The notes under the pieces were generated by a model. The model was not told where the DNA came from. It saw only the letters and a list, made by a program, of their open reading frames with translations, and searched no databases. The translations under genes were made by a program, and so were the position numbers. From the NCBI RefSeq assembly GCF_003290085.1, contig NZ_QMKJ01000002.1, forward strand, positions 248,001-312,000: 64,000 bases of DNA. The letters are read 5' to 3'. This DNA comes from Aliidiomarina sp. B3213. GTDB lineage: Bacteria > Pseudomonadota > Gammaproteobacteria > Enterobacterales > Alteromonadaceae. Below, one piece after another: positions 21,946 to 31,668 of this stretch (within the stretch, counting starts at the first letter, position 1; each line of letters opens with the position of its first letter).

Positions 21946-22556
21946 GGATTAACCGCCAAACTATCCAGTTTCATTTGTAAAACGCGATTCATGCCACTTT
22001 CGCTGCTTTCAAGTGCAGAAGCGTAAGCCATTCTTGCCGCGTCTTCATTACCTTGAGCAAGGTGCAAGTCACCTTCAATTTCAGACTTCAACGCCGCATA
22101 ACTTGTAACCGTAACTTGGCTCAATGCGTTCGAAGCATTGTCGTAACGACCTAGAGCAATTTCTACGCGAGCTAAACGAAGTGCAGCAATGCTAGTCACT
22201 TGTGCGTTGGTAGACTCATTCATCGCCATTTCAAGTTGAGTTGCAGCTTCTTCAAGGTTCTCTGCAGCAACCGCACTCTTAGCAACAACAAGACGGGTTA
22301 ACGCGGCATAGTCGCTGTCACTTAGTTCACCAAGCACAGACTGCGCTTCAATAACTTCACTTGTTTCAGCGTCTAATTGGTCAACAATTTGCTTCACCTG
22401 CGCGGTGGCCGCTTGTTGCTCCGCTAACTGTGCGCTTTGGAAACTGCGCCAAGCAAACATAAGTCCTAGGCCTACAACTAAGCCGCCCACGATCCATGGA
22501 CCGTATTCTTTAATAAACGACTTTACCTGTTCAACTTGTTGATCTTCGTTTTCCAC
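21942..22556 (-). CDS. yfgM: YfgM-like TPR membrane ancillary protein
   Basis: Inner-membrane protein with an N-terminal anchor (about residues 19-37) and a periplasmic TPR-like helical domain. In E. coli YfgM associates with the SecYEG/PpiD translocon and periplasmic chaperones. The N-terminus (VEQVKSFIKEYGPWIVGG) and Ala/Glu-rich helices match the family. 204 residues. Lies between hisS and bamB as expected. Confidence 0.92.
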   Translation of the reverse strand: MENEDQQVEQVKSFIKEYGPWIVGGLVVGLGLMFAWRSFQSAQLAEQQAATAQVKQIVDQLDAETSEVIEAQSVLGELSDSDYAALTRLVVAKSAVAAENLEEAATQLEMAMNESTNAQVTSIAALRLARVEIALGRYDNASNALSQVTVTSYAALKSEIEGDLHLAQGNEDAARMAYASALESSESGMNRVLQMKLDSLAVNP

Positions 22557-22603
22557 TGATATTTCCTCTTTAAAAATCGTGTACTGGCTTTAACAAACCA
22601 CTA

Positions 22604-23872
22604 CTAAAAACTGCTCAGGAACTTAATTAACTCATCAACCGTCATTGAAGATTGAGGTTTGTCCTCGCGTAAATATTTAACTGAAACTGTACCATTATTT
22701 ACTTCATCTTCACCCATAATCACTGCTATTTGGGCTCCAGACTTGTCTGCGCGTTTAAGCTGCTTCTTAAAGTTGCCACCACCACAATGCTGCATAATAC
22801 GTAATTGCGGTAATGCGTCTCGAAGCTTTTCGGCAATGGTTGTTGCAGGAAGTTCCGCAACTTCCCCCATTGCGCTTACATAAACATCAACAGGTTGAGG
22901 AATAGTTAAGGTTTCCGCAAGTTCGAGCATTAAAACCAAACGCTCCATACCCAATGCAAAACCTACGGCTGGGGTAGCTTTACCACCTAGCTGTTCCACT
23001 AATCCGTCGTAACGTCCACCCGCACACACTGTACCTTGAGCACCTAAAGACTGGGTAGTCCACTCAAACACCGTACGGTTGTAATAGTCTAACCCGCGTA
23101 CCAAGCGCTCATTGTGCTGGTAAGTAATACCCGCAGCGTCTAACCGTTGGCACAACTGCTGAAAGTGACTCCGCGACTCTTCATCCCAATACTCGGAGAG
23201 CTTTGGCGCGTTAGCCAACACAGCCTGTACGTCTTCATTCTTAGAGTCTAATACCCGAAGAGGATTCGACTCTAAGCGACGCAAGCTGTCTTCGTCTAAC
23301 TGTTCAGCGTGCGCTCTTAAGTACTCCGTTAACGCAGCTCTGTACTCCGCTCTCGCTTCGTTTGAAGCTAACGAGTTCAACTCTAACGTTAAATGCTCTG
23401 AAATACCTAACGCACGCCATAACCGTGCAGACATAAGAATAAGTTCGGCGTCGATGTCTGGACCTTGCAAACCAAACACTTCCACACCAAGCTGGTGAAA
23501 CTGACGATAACGGCCTTTCTGAGGACGTTCATGGCGGAACATTGGGCCCAAATACCACAAACGTTGCTGCTGGTTGTAGAGCAAACCGTGCTCGTTACCT
23601 GCTCGCACACAGCTTGCTGTACCTTCTGGACGCAAGGTTAAACTGTCACCGTTGCGGTCTTCGAAGGTATACATCTCCTTCTCAACGATGTCAGTCACTT
23701 CACCTATCGAGCGTTTAAATAAATCGGTTTGTTCAACAACCGGCATACGAATTTCTTGGTAGCCATAACTACTAACAAGATCTCGTATTTTTTGCTCGAG
23801 CACCTGCCAGCGCGCTGTTTGCTCTGGCAAGATGTCATTCATTCCACGAATTGCTTGAATTTGCGTCGCCAC
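22604..23872 (-). CDS. hisS: Histidyl-tRNA synthetase
   Basis: Class II aminoacyl-tRNA synthetase charging tRNA-His. Motif 2 ([20 protein letters not shown]), the histidine loop [15 protein letters not shown] and motif 3 (GFALGMERL) are present, then the anticodon-binding domain. The start is GTG: it gives the conserved [12 protein letters not shown]-terminus, with GAAGG 8 nt upstream. 422 residues. It has its own strong promoter, so it likely heads hisS-yfgM-bamB-der. Confidence 0.98.
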   Translation of the reverse strand: MATQIQAIRGMNDILPEQTARWQVLEQKIRDLVSSYGYQEIRMPVVEQTDLFKRSIGEVTDIVEKEMYTFEDRNGDSLTLRPEGTASCVRAGNEHGLLYNQQQRLWYLGPMFRHERPQKGRYRQFHQLGVEVFGLQGPDIDAELILMSARLWRALGISEHLTLELNSLASNEARAEYRAALTEYLRAHAEQLDEDSLRRLESNPLRVLDSKNEDVQAVLANAPKLSEYWDEESRSHFQQLCQRLDAAGITYQHNERLVRGLDYYNRTVFEWTTQSLGAQGTVCAGGRYDGLVEQLGGKATPAVGFALGMERLVLMLELAETLTIPQPVDVYVSAMGEVAELPATTIAEKLRDALPQLRIMQHCGGGNFKKQLKRADKSGAQIAVIMGEDEVNNGTVSVKYLREDKPQSSMTVDELIKFLSSF

Positions 23873-23902
23873 AATTTCGGCCTTCTTCTCTCAAAATGGG
23901 GC

Positions 23903-23931
23903 ATTATAGGGTGTTTACGCTGGTAGGTAAA
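23903..23931 (-). promoter_or_regulatory. Sigma70 promoter of hisS
   Basis: Minus-strand TTTACC (23931-23926), 17-nt spacer, TATAAT (23908-23903). The -10 is perfect and the -35 is 4/6. It lies 31-59 nt upstream of the GTG start. Confidence 0.7.
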
Positions 23932-23947
23932 ACGTACCTTAACGAAT

Positions 23948-25075
23948 TTACTCTGCTTCTTTGACTTGAGTGACCGGAATACGCTTTTCATCGTCTAAAC
24001 GTGAAGCGTAAGCACGAATTTTAGCTTCTAGCTGGTCAACAATATTGTCGTTATCAATACGCTCTCGCTGACGTTCTCCGTCCATATAAAATCCGCTTCG
24101 GGTTTTCGCGCCAGCTAGTCCTAAGTGCGCGACTTGCGCCTCTCCTGGGCCATTAACTACACAGCCAATCACCGAAACATCCATAGGTACGGTAATATCT
24201 TCCAACCGTTGCTCTAACGCGTTTACTGTAGAAATAACGTCAAACTCTTGTCTTGAGCAGCTTGGACAAGCAATGAAATTAATACCACGTGCACGAATTC
24301 TTAATGACTTCAGAATGTCGAAGCCTACTTTAACTTCTTCAACAGGATCCGCTGCCAAAGACACTCGCAATGTGTCACCAATACCCTCAGCCAGTAACAT
24401 GCCTAAGCCGATCGCAGACTTCACTGCACCGCTGCGCGCGCCACCAGCTTCTGTAATACCTAAATGCAAAGGCTGGTCTATTTCTTTAGCTAACAAGCGA
24501 TACGCGTCTACCGCTAGAAATACATCAGAAGCTTTCACACTCACTTTGAAGTCTTGAAAGTCTAGTCGGGTAAGATGCTCTACATGTCGCATTGCAGACT
24601 CGACTAACGCGGCACCAGTAGGCTCGCCATACTTTTCTTGCAAGTCGCGCTCAAGAGAACCGGCATTAACGCCAATTCGAATAGGAATATTTTTGTCTCG
24701 TGCTGCATCAACCACGGCGCGAACGCGCTCTTCATTACCGATATTTCCTGGATTGATACGTAGGCAGTCTGCCCCATACTCAGCCACTTTTAATGCGATA
24801 CGGTAATCGAAGTGGATATCTGCAACGAGTGGTACTGGGCTTGCAGCGCGAATCGCTTTAAACGCCTCCGCAGCATCCATTGTAGGCACAGAAACACGAA
24901 CAATATCAGCACCTGCCGCAGCAATAGCTTTTATCTGCGCTACGGTAGCGTCGACATCAGTCGTTAACGTGTTGGTCATCGACTGCACAGCAATAGGCGC
25001 ACCATCACCAATAGGCACGTCGCCTACATAAATACGTCTACTTTTTCTGCGTTGAATAGTGTTTTCGGGGGTCAT
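23948..25075 (-). CDS. ispG: 4-hydroxy-3-methylbut-2-enyl diphosphate synthase
   Basis: Iron-sulfur enzyme of the MEP isoprenoid pathway that converts MEcPP to HMBPP. A TIM-barrel domain is followed by a [4Fe-4S] domain whose ligands Cys270, Cys273, Cys305 and Glu312 (CPSC and GCVVNGPGE) occupy the same positions as in E. coli. 375 residues. Between rodZ (33 bp) and hisS (75 bp with a promoter). Confidence 0.98.
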   Translation of the reverse strand: MTPENTIQRRKSRRIYVGDVPIGDGAPIAVQSMTNTLTTDVDATVAQIKAIAAAGADIVRVSVPTMDAAEAFKAIRAASPVPLVADIHFDYRIALKVAEYGADCLRINPGNIGNEERVRAVVDAARDKNIPIRIGVNAGSLERDLQEKYGEPTGAALVESAMRHVEHLTRLDFQDFKVSVKASDVFLAVDAYRLLAKEIDQPLHLGITEAGGARSGAVKSAIGLGMLLAEGIGDTLRVSLAADPVEEVKVGFDILKSLRIRARGINFIACPSCSRQEFDVISTVNALEQRLEDITVPMDVSVIGCVVNGPGEAQVAHLGLAGAKTRSGFYMDGERQRERIDNDNIVDQLEAKIRAYASRLDDEKRIPVTQVKEAE

Positions 25076-25108
25076 GAACTACTTCTCATCAATTCATTCG
25101 CTAACAGA

Positions 25109-26179
25109 TTATTGCTCGATGGTTTGTACCGGCCAAGTAAACCGCGCCACGCGACCTTGTCTGAACTGCGCCATGTCGACACGTTCACCTTGATACCACA
25201 TTTCTACCACTTCAGGAGCACCTAGCTCTATACGAAACGGGGCTTCGCCATTCAGCGCCATAATATAACCTGCGCGCTTTACGCCGCCGGCCACATTTTC
25301 ACCCGTTGCGTCATCAATTCTAACCCAGCAGTCGTTTTCAAAGAAGAACACCAAGTCACCTGAGTTAGGGTCCACATCATCAATCGTCAACATTGCCTGC
25401 GCAGAAGGATCTGGAGCACTCGCTTGTGGTTCTTCAACAGCCGCAGTTTCATTCGTCTGAGATTCAGCAACTTGATTATCAGTTCCCGCAGTCTGGCTTT
25501 GGTTACTTTCTTGCTGCTCTGCAGGCTCCGAAGTTTGTGCTTCTGTACTTGAAGCATCACCTGCAGTTTGCGTTTCAACAGGTAAGATATTTGTTTGAGT
25601 AGAGTCAGCACTTGTAGCTGACTCAGTCATATCATCAATTACTTCATCTGGAGTCGTTACTACTGGCTCCTCTTCAGAAGCACTCGCGATAGCGTCTTCC
25701 ACATCCATTTGTGCGGAGTCTTGCTGCATCATCGACGACGTTGTAGGCATTTCTTCTTGGTTAATTTGCTGCCACGCAAACAACACAACTGAAGCAACAA
25801 TAACAGCCGCAATGACATAGGTGATGAGCATGAGTCGGCTGTCGGCAGTTTGTTGTTTGGTTCTGCGAGAAAAGCTTTGCATTGAGTCTTTGCGCGGAGC
25901 TTCAATACCTAACTCATAATATGCCGCAATAACTTCCTCTTCGGGAATTTCGACAAGCTTCGCGTAGGCTCTCAAGTACCCTCGAGTAAAAGTACCTGCT
26001 ACTTTCGGGTCGAATCTATTGTCTTCGATTTCTTCAACCAACTGCTTACGCAAGCGCAAATGGTCTGCCACTTCTTGAGTAGACAGTTTTTTTGCTTCCC
26101 GAGCACTGCGCAGAATGTCGCCCGGCCTTAAAGCCGTTGTATTTTGTTCTTGGTCTTGCTGATCTATGTCTTGTGTCAT
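25109..26179 (-). CDS. rodZ: Cytoskeleton protein RodZ
   Basis: Bitopic membrane protein linking MreB filaments to the elongation machinery for rod shape. An N-terminal helix-turn-helix domain (about residues 18-85, GDILRSAREAKKLSTQEVAD) is followed by a basic juxtamembrane stretch, one membrane helix (about 115-136), a periplasmic linker unusually rich in Thr, Ser, Gln and Glu (about 145-265), and the C-terminal RodZ domain (FFFENDCWVRIDDATGENV). 356 residues. Lies between rlmN and ispG; no pilW gene separates it from rlmN. Confidence 0.96.
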   Translation of the reverse strand: MTQDIDQQDQEQNTTALRPGDILRSAREAKKLSTQEVADHLRLRKQLVEEIEDNRFDPKVAGTFTRGYLRAYAKLVEIPEEEVIAAYYELGIEAPRKDSMQSFSRRTKQQTADSRLMLITYVIAAVIVASVVLFAWQQINQEEMPTTSSMMQQDSAQMDVEDAIASASEEEPVVTTPDEVIDDMTESATSADSTQTNILPVETQTAGDASSTEAQTSEPAEQQESNQSQTAGTDNQVAESQTNETAAVEEPQASAPDPSAQAMLTIDDVDPNSGDLVFFFENDCWVRIDDATGENVAGGVKRAGYIMALNGEAPFRIELGAPEVVEMWYQGERVDMAQFRQGRVARFTWPVQTIEQ

Positions 26180-26240
26180 GAGAGCCTGATTTCTTTGCGC
26201 ACGACCATTCCCTGAGTGCGTCTGTTGCGCTCCCTGCTTG

Positions 26241-27374
26241 CTAGGACACCGCTTTTACTGCGATTCCCTGGCCGCCTTTTTGTTTTTGTTGTTTTTTAAG
26301 TAAGCGTTTTGTCCGGTCGACCACATCACCCACTAATTGTCCGCAAGCAGCGTCGATGTCGTCACCACGAGTTTTCCTTACGATAACGGTATATCCATGT
26401 TCCATCAATACTTTTGCGAATCTATCGATACGAGAATTGCTTGAACGCCCGAAATCTGACTGTGGGAATGGGTTAAACGGTATCAAATTAATTTTACTCG
26501 GAGTGTCTTTAAGTAGTTTCGCAAGCTCGTGCGCTTGGTCGGTCGAGTCGTTAACATGATCAAGCATGACGTATTCCACCGTCACCTTCTTATTCGCTTT
26601 CGACACATCTACATACTTTCGACTAGACTCAAGAAACTGTTGTATTGGGTACTTCTTATTAATGGGCACAATTTCGTTACGGAGTTCATCGTTCGGGGCG
26701 TGTAATGAAATAGCTAACGCCACATCGATTTGATCACGCAATAAGTCCAGCGCAGGCACAACACCTGAAGTTGACAAAGTTACACGACGCTTAGAAAGCC
26801 CGAATGCTAAATCGTCCATCATGAGTTCCATTGCTGGAACCACATTTTTCATATTTAACAAAGGCTCGCCCATACCCATCATGACCACGTTGGTGACGGG
26901 TTTGATGTTGGTTTCCCCTACCGGACCTAAAAGCTTATTCACTCGCCAAACTTGGCCAATGATCTCGGAAACACGCAAATTTCGGTTAAAGCCTTGGTAA
27001 CCCGTTGAGCAAAACGTACACTCCAAAGCACAACCAACCTGAGACGACACACACAACGTAGCTCTGTCGTCTTCAGGTATCCAAACACTCTCAACTTCCT
27101 GACCGTCGGGAAGTTCCATAGCAAACTTGATTGTGCCGTCGCTCGATAGCTGCTGAGTTTTAATCTCAGGTGCTTTAATTTCAGCAATACTCGCAAGTTT
27201 AGCGCGTAGCTTTTTGTTCAAGTTTGTCATTTGCTCGAAGTCGTCAACACAAAAGTGATACATCCACTTCATCACTTGGTCTGCACGGAATGGTTTTTCC
27301 CCGAGCTCCGCAAAGAACTCGTGAATCCCTTTGCGGTTCAAGTCTAGTAAATTTACTTTTTTCGCTTCAGACAT
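26241..27374 (-). CDS. rlmN: 23S rRNA A2503-C2 / tRNA A37-C2 methyltransferase
   Basis: Radical SAM methyltransferase acting on A2503 of 23S rRNA and A37 of some tRNAs. The cluster motif is C115-x3-C119-x2-C122, and the methyl-carrying C-terminal cysteine is Cys344 in DAACGQL. The frame starts at a GTG (27395), but the ATG at 27374 lies 8 nt after GAGG and gives 377 residues, typical for RlmN. Confidence 0.97.
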   Translation of the reverse strand: MSEAKKVNLLDLNRKGIHEFFAELGEKPFRADQVMKWMYHFCVDDFEQMTNLNKKLRAKLASIAEIKAPEIKTQQLSSDGTIKFAMELPDGQEVESVWIPEDDRATLCVSSQVGCALECTFCSTGYQGFNRNLRVSEIIGQVWRVNKLLGPVGETNIKPVTNVVMMGMGEPLLNMKNVVPAMELMMDDLAFGLSKRRVTLSTSGVVPALDLLRDQIDVALAISLHAPNDELRNEIVPINKKYPIQQFLESSRKYVDVSKANKKVTVEYVMLDHVNDSTDQAHELAKLLKDTPSKINLIPFNPFPQSDFGRSSNSRIDRFAKVLMEHGYTVIVRKTRGDDIDAACGQLVGDVVDRTKRLLKKQQKQKGGQGIAVKAVS

Positions 27375-27449
27375 AACCATAACCTCTGATGACACAAGCT
27401 TGTGTTTAGTCGTCGCACAAACTCAAACATTTTTAATCTATACACTGCT

Positions 27450-27475
27450 AAAAAAGGGGCCGAAGCCCCTTTTTC
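27450..27475 (-). terminator. Intrinsic terminator of ndk
   Basis: On the minus strand GGGGC, loop TTCG, GCCCC, then TTTTTT; extra A-T pairs extend the stem. The C(UUCG)G tetraloop is exceptionally stable. It separates ndk from rlmN. Confidence 0.93.
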
Positions 27476-27498
27476 TCAACGTGACCCTAAAGACTATT

Positions 27499-27930
27499 TT
27501 AGCGGGTACGTGAGCAAATTTCTTCGTCGTTGAAGAAATAACCGATTTCACGGGCTGCAGATTCAACTGCGTCAGAACCGTGAACCGCATTCTCGTCGAT
27601 AGTTTCTGCGAAATCAGAACGAAGAGTTCCCGCAGCAGCTTCTTGAGGGTTAGTAGCACCCATGATTTCACGGTTTTTACGAACCGCGTCTTCACCTTCA
27701 AGAGCCATTACAACGATTGGGCCAGAAGTCATGAACTCAACTAAAGCGCCAAAGAAAGGACGTTCTTTATGTTCAGCGTAGAAACCTTCCGCCTGTTCAT
27801 TGCTTAAATGCATCATTTTCTGAGCAACAATACGAAGACCAGCAGTTTCAAAACGGTTTACAACGGCGCCGATTACGTTTTTCGCAACAGCGTCCGGCTT
27901 AATGATGGAAAGAGTACGTTCCAAAGCCAT
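27499..27930 (-). CDS. ndk: Nucleoside diphosphate kinase
   Basis: Transfers the gamma phosphate from ATP to other NDPs, balancing nucleotide pools. The active-site His118 lies in NAVHGSD, and the N-terminal [14 protein letters not shown] is diagnostic. 143 residues. Single-gene unit with a strong promoter and terminator. Confidence 0.99.
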   Translation of the reverse strand: MALERTLSIIKPDAVAKNVIGAVVNRFETAGLRIVAQKMMHLSNEQAEGFYAEHKERPFFGALVEFMTSGPIVVMALEGEDAVRKNREIMGATNPQEAAAGTLRSDFAETIDENAVHGSDAVESAAREIGYFFNDEEICSRTR

Positions 27931-27991
27931 GTTTTCACTCCAATTCGATAAACTAGGGGCGAAACGACGCCCAGTACAAAAATTCGCGCGA

Positions 27992-28020
27992 ATTATACGT
28001 GAAATAAGCAGCTATGCCTA
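27992..28020 (-). promoter_or_regulatory. Sigma70 promoter of ndk with GC-rich discriminator
   Basis: Minus-strand TAGGCA (28020-28015), 17-nt spacer, TATAAT (27997-27992), then TCGCGCG. A perfect 14-bp palindrome AATTCGCGCGAATT (27981-27994) spans the end of the -10 and the start-site region. Confidence 0.75.
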
Positions 28021-28086
28021 ATAAAACTTTTTTCTGACTCATTCCGTTTTTTACTTGTAAGAACCTAGGTTTTAGATCTACTATAT

Positions 28087-28118
28087 AGACGTCTAAACAT
28101 CTAGCTGTTTAGATAGCA
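28087..28118 (+). promoter_or_regulatory. MetJ-like operator (tandem met boxes) before msrA
   Basis: Consecutive 8-mers starting at 28087 match the met box AGACGTCT at 8/8 (AGACGTCT), 6/8 (AAACATCT), 5/8 (AGCTGTTT) and 4/8 (AGATAGCA). MetJ binds tandem 8-bp boxes cooperatively. A weak promoter, TTGTAA (28055-28060) and TACTAT (28079-28084) with an 18-nt spacer, would put the start site inside the array. The same DNA contains the inverted repeat TCTAAAC / GTTTAGA (28092-28113). Confidence 0.5.
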
Positions 28119-28155
28119 ATATACAATGCAACGTGAGAAGTTTTGCGAGGTTTAC

Positions 28156-28722
28156 ATGGGTAATCAATTACAGACAGCAACTTTCGGCGGTGGATGCTTT
28201 TGGTGTATCGAAAGCGCAATGAAGCAGCTCGAAGGCGTAATTTCAGTTCAGTCTGGCTATTCTGGTGGCGAAGTTGAAAACCCCACATATCAGCAGGTGT
28301 GTTCTGGAATTACAGGGCATGCAGAAGTTGTTCAGGTTGTATTTGATGCTCACACCATTAGCTACCGAGAGCTGTTAGAGGTGCTATTTACCATTCACGA
28401 TCCTACACAGCTCAACCGCCAAGGTAACGATGTGGGTACACAGTATCGCTCTGTAATTTTTTACCACAATGAAGAACAGCTTGAAGTAGCCAAAGCATTC
28501 TTACAAGAAGTTACCGTTGAAGAAATTTTCGAACAACCAGTGGTTACTGAGCTGAGTCCGTTCATGAACTGGTATGCCGCAGAGGCGTACCATGCAAACT
28601 ACTACGAGAATAATACCGAGCAGCCGTATTGCATGGCGGTAATCGCCCCGAAACTGGCTAAGTTTCGAGCAACATTCGCGAGCAAGCTTAAATCGTCGCC
28701 TTTAGTTAGCCAAGCCAACTAG
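28156..28722 (+). CDS. msrA: Peptide methionine sulfoxide reductase A
   Basis: Reduces methionine-S-sulfoxide in proteins, repairing oxidative damage. The catalytic Cys14 is in GGGCFWC. The family's GYSGG and HAEVVQV segments follow, and Tyr/Glu positions near the active site are conserved. Of two ATGs, 28156 is chosen: GAGG lies 6 nt upstream and the GGCFWC spacing suits the short cytosolic form (188 residues). Its 3' end overlaps the convergent iscS-type gene by 4 bp. Confidence 0.97.
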   Translation: MGNQLQTATFGGGCFWCIESAMKQLEGVISVQSGYSGGEVENPTYQQVCSGITGHAEVVQVVFDAHTISYRELLEVLFTIHDPTQLNRQGNDVGTQYRSVIFYHNEEQLEVAKAFLQEVTVEEIFEQPVVTELSPFMNWYAAEAYHANYYENNTEQPYCMAVIAPKLAKFRATFASKLKSSPLVSQAN

Positions 28723-29888
28723 GTAGGCCAAAAGTTTCCTGTTTCCCGCAAGCGTGTGATGGTTTCCGTGACACGCTTTATGGTTTCTTCAATGTCCTGC
28801 TCAGTCGTGTAACGGCCGACACTGAAACGCAGTGAGCTTAAGGCTAGCTCTCGCTCTATTCCAAGTGCTTGTAAAACGAATGACGGTTCCACCGTAGCTG
28901 AGTTACATGCAGAACCAGAAGACACCGCGAGACCATTGAGCTGCATCAACAGCGCGTCACCGGGTACGTCAGCAAAGCTCACGTTAAGAATACCGTCGAC
29001 ACGCTCTGCCGCTTCGCCATTAATGATCACGCCGTCCATCTTTTGTAAGCCCTGTGCAAGTTTGTCGCGCAAACTCCGCAAGTGCGTTCGTGTTTGTTCT
29101 AAGTCTTGCAATGCAAGTTCCGCGGCGGCACCAAAACCAACAATTTGATGGGTGGCTAACGTACCCGAGCGCATGCCTCGCTCGTGGCCACCGCCATGTA
29201 TTTGCGCTTCAATCTGTACCTTTGGAGCTCTGCGAACATACAGCGCTCCTATGCCTTTAGGACCATACATTTTATGCGCAGAAATCGACATTAAGTCGAT
29301 ACCTAAAGCTTCAACATCAACAGGTATTTTTCCAACACTCTGAGCACCGTCCACATGCAGCAGCACGTTTGCTCCATGGCAAATATCAGAGATACCTTTG
29401 ATATTTTGAATGACTCCAATTTCATTATTGACGTGCATAACACTAACTAAAATCGTGTCTTCCCGAATTGCATTCTTCAATGCATCGGGGTCAATCTCAC
29501 CAGACTTGGAAACCTGTAAATAAGTAACGTCAAAACCTTCAGATTCCAGTGCAGCACAAGTATCAAGTACAGCTTTATGTTCGGTAGCTACGGTAATAAT
29601 ATGCCGGCCGTGCTCTTGGTGAGCATGAGCAACACCTTTAATGGCTAAATTGTCTGACTCGGTTGCACCCGATGTAAAAACAATCTCTCTTGGGTCGGCG
29701 TTTATTAGCTCTGCTATTTGGTGGCGGGCTTCGTCGACCAGCTCTTCTGCTTGCCAACCAAACTTATGAGACCGTGATGCAGGGTTGCCAAATGCCCCCT
29801 GAAAAGTCATACAGCTCGCCATTTTCTCGGCCACGCTTTCATGAACCGGAGTTGTTGCCGCGTAATCCAGATAAATGGGCTCGCTCAT
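28719..29888 (-). CDS. iscS: IscS-type cysteine desulfurase lacking the C-terminal tail
   Basis: PLP enzyme that removes sulfur from cysteine to form a persulfide for Fe-S clusters and thiolated tRNA. It aligns with E. coli IscS almost residue for residue: Lys206 in [10 protein letters not shown] binds PLP and Cys328 in SSGSACNSA forms the persulfide. The protein ends at residue 389 (NFWPT), about 15 residues short of E. coli IscS, removing the tail used to dock IscU. No iscR, iscU, iscA, hscBA or fdx follows; msrA lies directly opposite. The ATG at 29888 is 5 nt after GGAGAG and 1 bp after the trmJ stop. Confidence 0.93.
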   Translation of the reverse strand: MSEPIYLDYAATTPVHESVAEKMASCMTFQGAFGNPASRSHKFGWQAEELVDEARHQIAELINADPREIVFTSGATESDNLAIKGVAHAHQEHGRHIITVATEHKAVLDTCAALESEGFDVTYLQVSKSGEIDPDALKNAIREDTILVSVMHVNNEIGVIQNIKGISDICHGANVLLHVDGAQSVGKIPVDVEALGIDLMSISAHKMYGPKGIGALYVRRAPKVQIEAQIHGGGHERGMRSGTLATHQIVGFGAAAELALQDLEQTRTHLRSLRDKLAQGLQKMDGVIINGEAAERVDGILNVSFADVPGDALLMQLNGLAVSSGSACNSATVEPSFVLQALGIERELALSSLRFSVGRYTTEQDIEETIKRVTETITRLRETGNFWPT

Positions 29889-29889
29889 A

Positions 29890-30639
29890 TTACTCTCCAC
29901 TTTCCTTGTTTGACTTGTCATCACCTAAGCGCTCAAAAGACGCCAGAATTCCGCGCAAAATATTTAATTCGTTTTGGCTTGGCCGGGCACGCGTGAATAA
30001 ACGACGTAGTTTATTCATAATTTGACCAGGGTGTTTGCGAACAATAAAACCTGACACCCCTAAACACTTCTCTAAATGGCCGTAAAAACCTTCCAAGTCT
30101 TGAGCATTCGGGTAATCTTCTCCGTCTTCTGCGTTCACTTCGCCTTTTTGCGTGTTCAGCCAAGCCATGCGAACTTCATAACTCAGGGTTTGCACTGCCA
30201 TAGCCAAATTCAATGAACTGTATTCAGGGTTAGCAGGAATGTGTGTGTGAAATTGGCTTTTTTGCAGTTCTTCATTGGTTAAACCGCTTGCTTCGCGCCC
30301 AAACACCAATGCAACCTTACCAACAGCACCTTCTTCTACAGCCTTTTCCCCCGCTTCTCGTGGGTCTAGCATTGGCCAATCTAATGTCCGGTTTCTTGCA
30401 CTCGTCGCCATCACTAGCTGACAATCTGCAATAGCTTCGTCTAAGGTTTCAACATAACGTGCATTAGCAAGAACGTCAGTTGCACCTGCTGCCAAGGCTT
30501 GCGCCTTACCTTCAGGAATCTCTTCAGGTGCAACCAAAACCAGGTCCGAAATTCCCATAGTTTTCATGGCTCGCGCAGCGGAGCCAATGTTTCTTTGGTC
30601 AGACGTATTTACTAAAACTATGCGAATATTGTTTAACAT
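29890..30639 (-). CDS. trmJ: tRNA (Cm32/Um32) 2'-O-methyltransferase
   Basis: SPOUT-fold methyltransferase acting on the ribose of nucleotide 32 in the tRNA anticodon loop. N-terminal [19 protein letters not shown] and the knot signature ([14 protein letters not shown], then [13 protein letters not shown]) are clear. The longer frame (30687) is rejected because the ATG at 30639 has AAGGGG 7 nt upstream and matches the family start; 249 residues. Divergent from suhB and coupled to the desulfurase gene, the classical position upstream of isc genes. Confidence 0.95.
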   Translation of the reverse strand: MLNNIRIVLVNTSDQRNIGSAARAMKTMGISDLVLVAPEEIPEGKAQALAAGATDVLANARYVETLDEAIADCQLVMATSARNRTLDWPMLDPREAGEKAVEEGAVGKVALVFGREASGLTNEELQKSQFHTHIPANPEYSSLNLAMAVQTLSYEVRMAWLNTQKGEVNAEDGEDYPNAQDLEGFYGHLEKCLGVSGFIVRKHPGQIMNKLRRLFTRARPSQNELNILRGILASFERLGDDKSNKESGE

Positions 30640-30707
30640 GGAAAGCCCCTTAGCAATGAACCCGAAAATTCTAACACAGTAAACCATGAGCGGGCGATAA
30701 TCTCAGA

Positions 30708-30736
30708 TTGCCTTTTCGTAATAACATGTATATAAT
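30708..30736 (+). promoter_or_regulatory. Sigma70 promoter of suhB
   Basis: TTGCCT (30708-30713), 17-nt spacer, TATAAT (30731-30736), then TCGCGCG. The -10 is perfect and the GC-rich discriminator resembles that of ndk. About 60 nt of leader precedes the ATG. Confidence 0.75.
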
Positions 30737-30795
30737 TCGCGCGTTTTTTGAACACCGCTCTTTACCAAAATTGGAAACCATTAAAGGATATTCGC

Positions 30796-31599
30796 ATGCA
30801 TGCAATGTTAAATATTGCAGTGCGCGCTGCTCGCGCCGCTGGAAAAGTACTCGTAAAAGCTTACGAGAACCCGCAACTGTTAGAAGTTGATAGCAAGTCT
30901 GAGAACGACTTCGTAACAAACGCAGACAAAGCTGCTGAAGAAGCGATTATTGCCACGATTAAAAAGTCTTACCCTCGCCATTCAATTTTGGCTGAAGAAT
31001 CTGGTTTAGACCAAGGTGATGATGCTGATTACCAATGGGTAATTGATCCTCTTGATGGCACCACCAATTTTATGCGCGGAATCCCACACTTCTGCGTATC
31101 TATAGCACTTACTGTTAAAGGCGTTCCACAACACGCTGTAGTTTACGACCCGATCCGCGACGACCTATTCACTGCATCAAAAGGTAGTGGTTCCCAATTA
31201 AATGGCTTCAGAACCCGCGTCGCGAGTAAAAAGTCAATCGAAGGTACTTTGCTGGCAACAGGTTTTCCTTTCCGCATGAAAGAAATTCTTAACGACTACC
31301 AAAAAGTGTTCAACGCATACTTTATGGAAGCCGCAGACATTCGCCGTGCAGGCTCTGCAGCCCTTGACCTTGCATATGTAGCTTGTGGACGTGTAGACGG
31401 TTACTTTGAAGCTGGTCTAAAACCATGGGACACCATGGCGGGTGAATTGTTAGTAAAAGAGTCTGGCGGTATGGTGACTGACTTTGCAGGCGGAATGAAC
31501 CAGCAAGCGTCTGGCAACATTGTTGCAGCGAATCAGAAAGTGATTCAGCAAATGCTTATCGTGATGCGTAAGAACCTTCCAGCCACGCTTCAAAAATAA
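30796..31599 (+). CDS. suhB: Inositol-1-monophosphatase / SuhB
   Basis: Mg-dependent inositol monophosphatase family; in E. coli SuhB also joins the rRNA transcription antitermination complex. Metal-site motifs LAEESG and WVIDPLDGTTNF and the C-terminal LKPWDTMAGELLVKESGG are intact. The ATG at 30796 (7 nt after AAAGGA) gives the conserved MHAMLNIAVRAAR N-terminus and 267 residues. Divergent from trmJ, followed by a strong terminator. Confidence 0.96.
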   Translation: MHAMLNIAVRAARAAGKVLVKAYENPQLLEVDSKSENDFVTNADKAAEEAIIATIKKSYPRHSILAEESGLDQGDDADYQWVIDPLDGTTNFMRGIPHFCVSIALTVKGVPQHAVVYDPIRDDLFTASKGSGSQLNGFRTRVASKKSIEGTLLATGFPFRMKEILNDYQKVFNAYFMEAADIRRAGSAALDLAYVACGRVDGYFEAGLKPWDTMAGELLVKESGGMVTDFAGGMNQQASGNIVAANQKVIQQMLIVMRKNLPATLQK

Positions 31600-31637
31600 G
31601 CGCACTGTTGGCATCGCCAGCATAAGCTTGAAACAAA

Positions 31638-31667
31638 AACGCCAGCCCTATCGGGCTGGCGTTTTTC
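31638..31667. terminator. Strong terminator after suhB, shared with the DUF3545 gene
   Basis: ACGCCAGCCC, loop TATC, GGGCTGGCGT: a perfect 10-bp stem with A-rich and T-rich flanks on both sides. It serves suhB on the plus strand and the small minus-strand gene ending 2 bp away. Confidence 0.95.
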
Positions 31668-31668
31668 G

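Noticed and set aside
26180-26240. A pilW/pilF gene between rlmN and rodZ
   Set aside because: Often present there in gammaproteobacteria, but only 61 bp separate the genes, so it is absent here rather than degraded.
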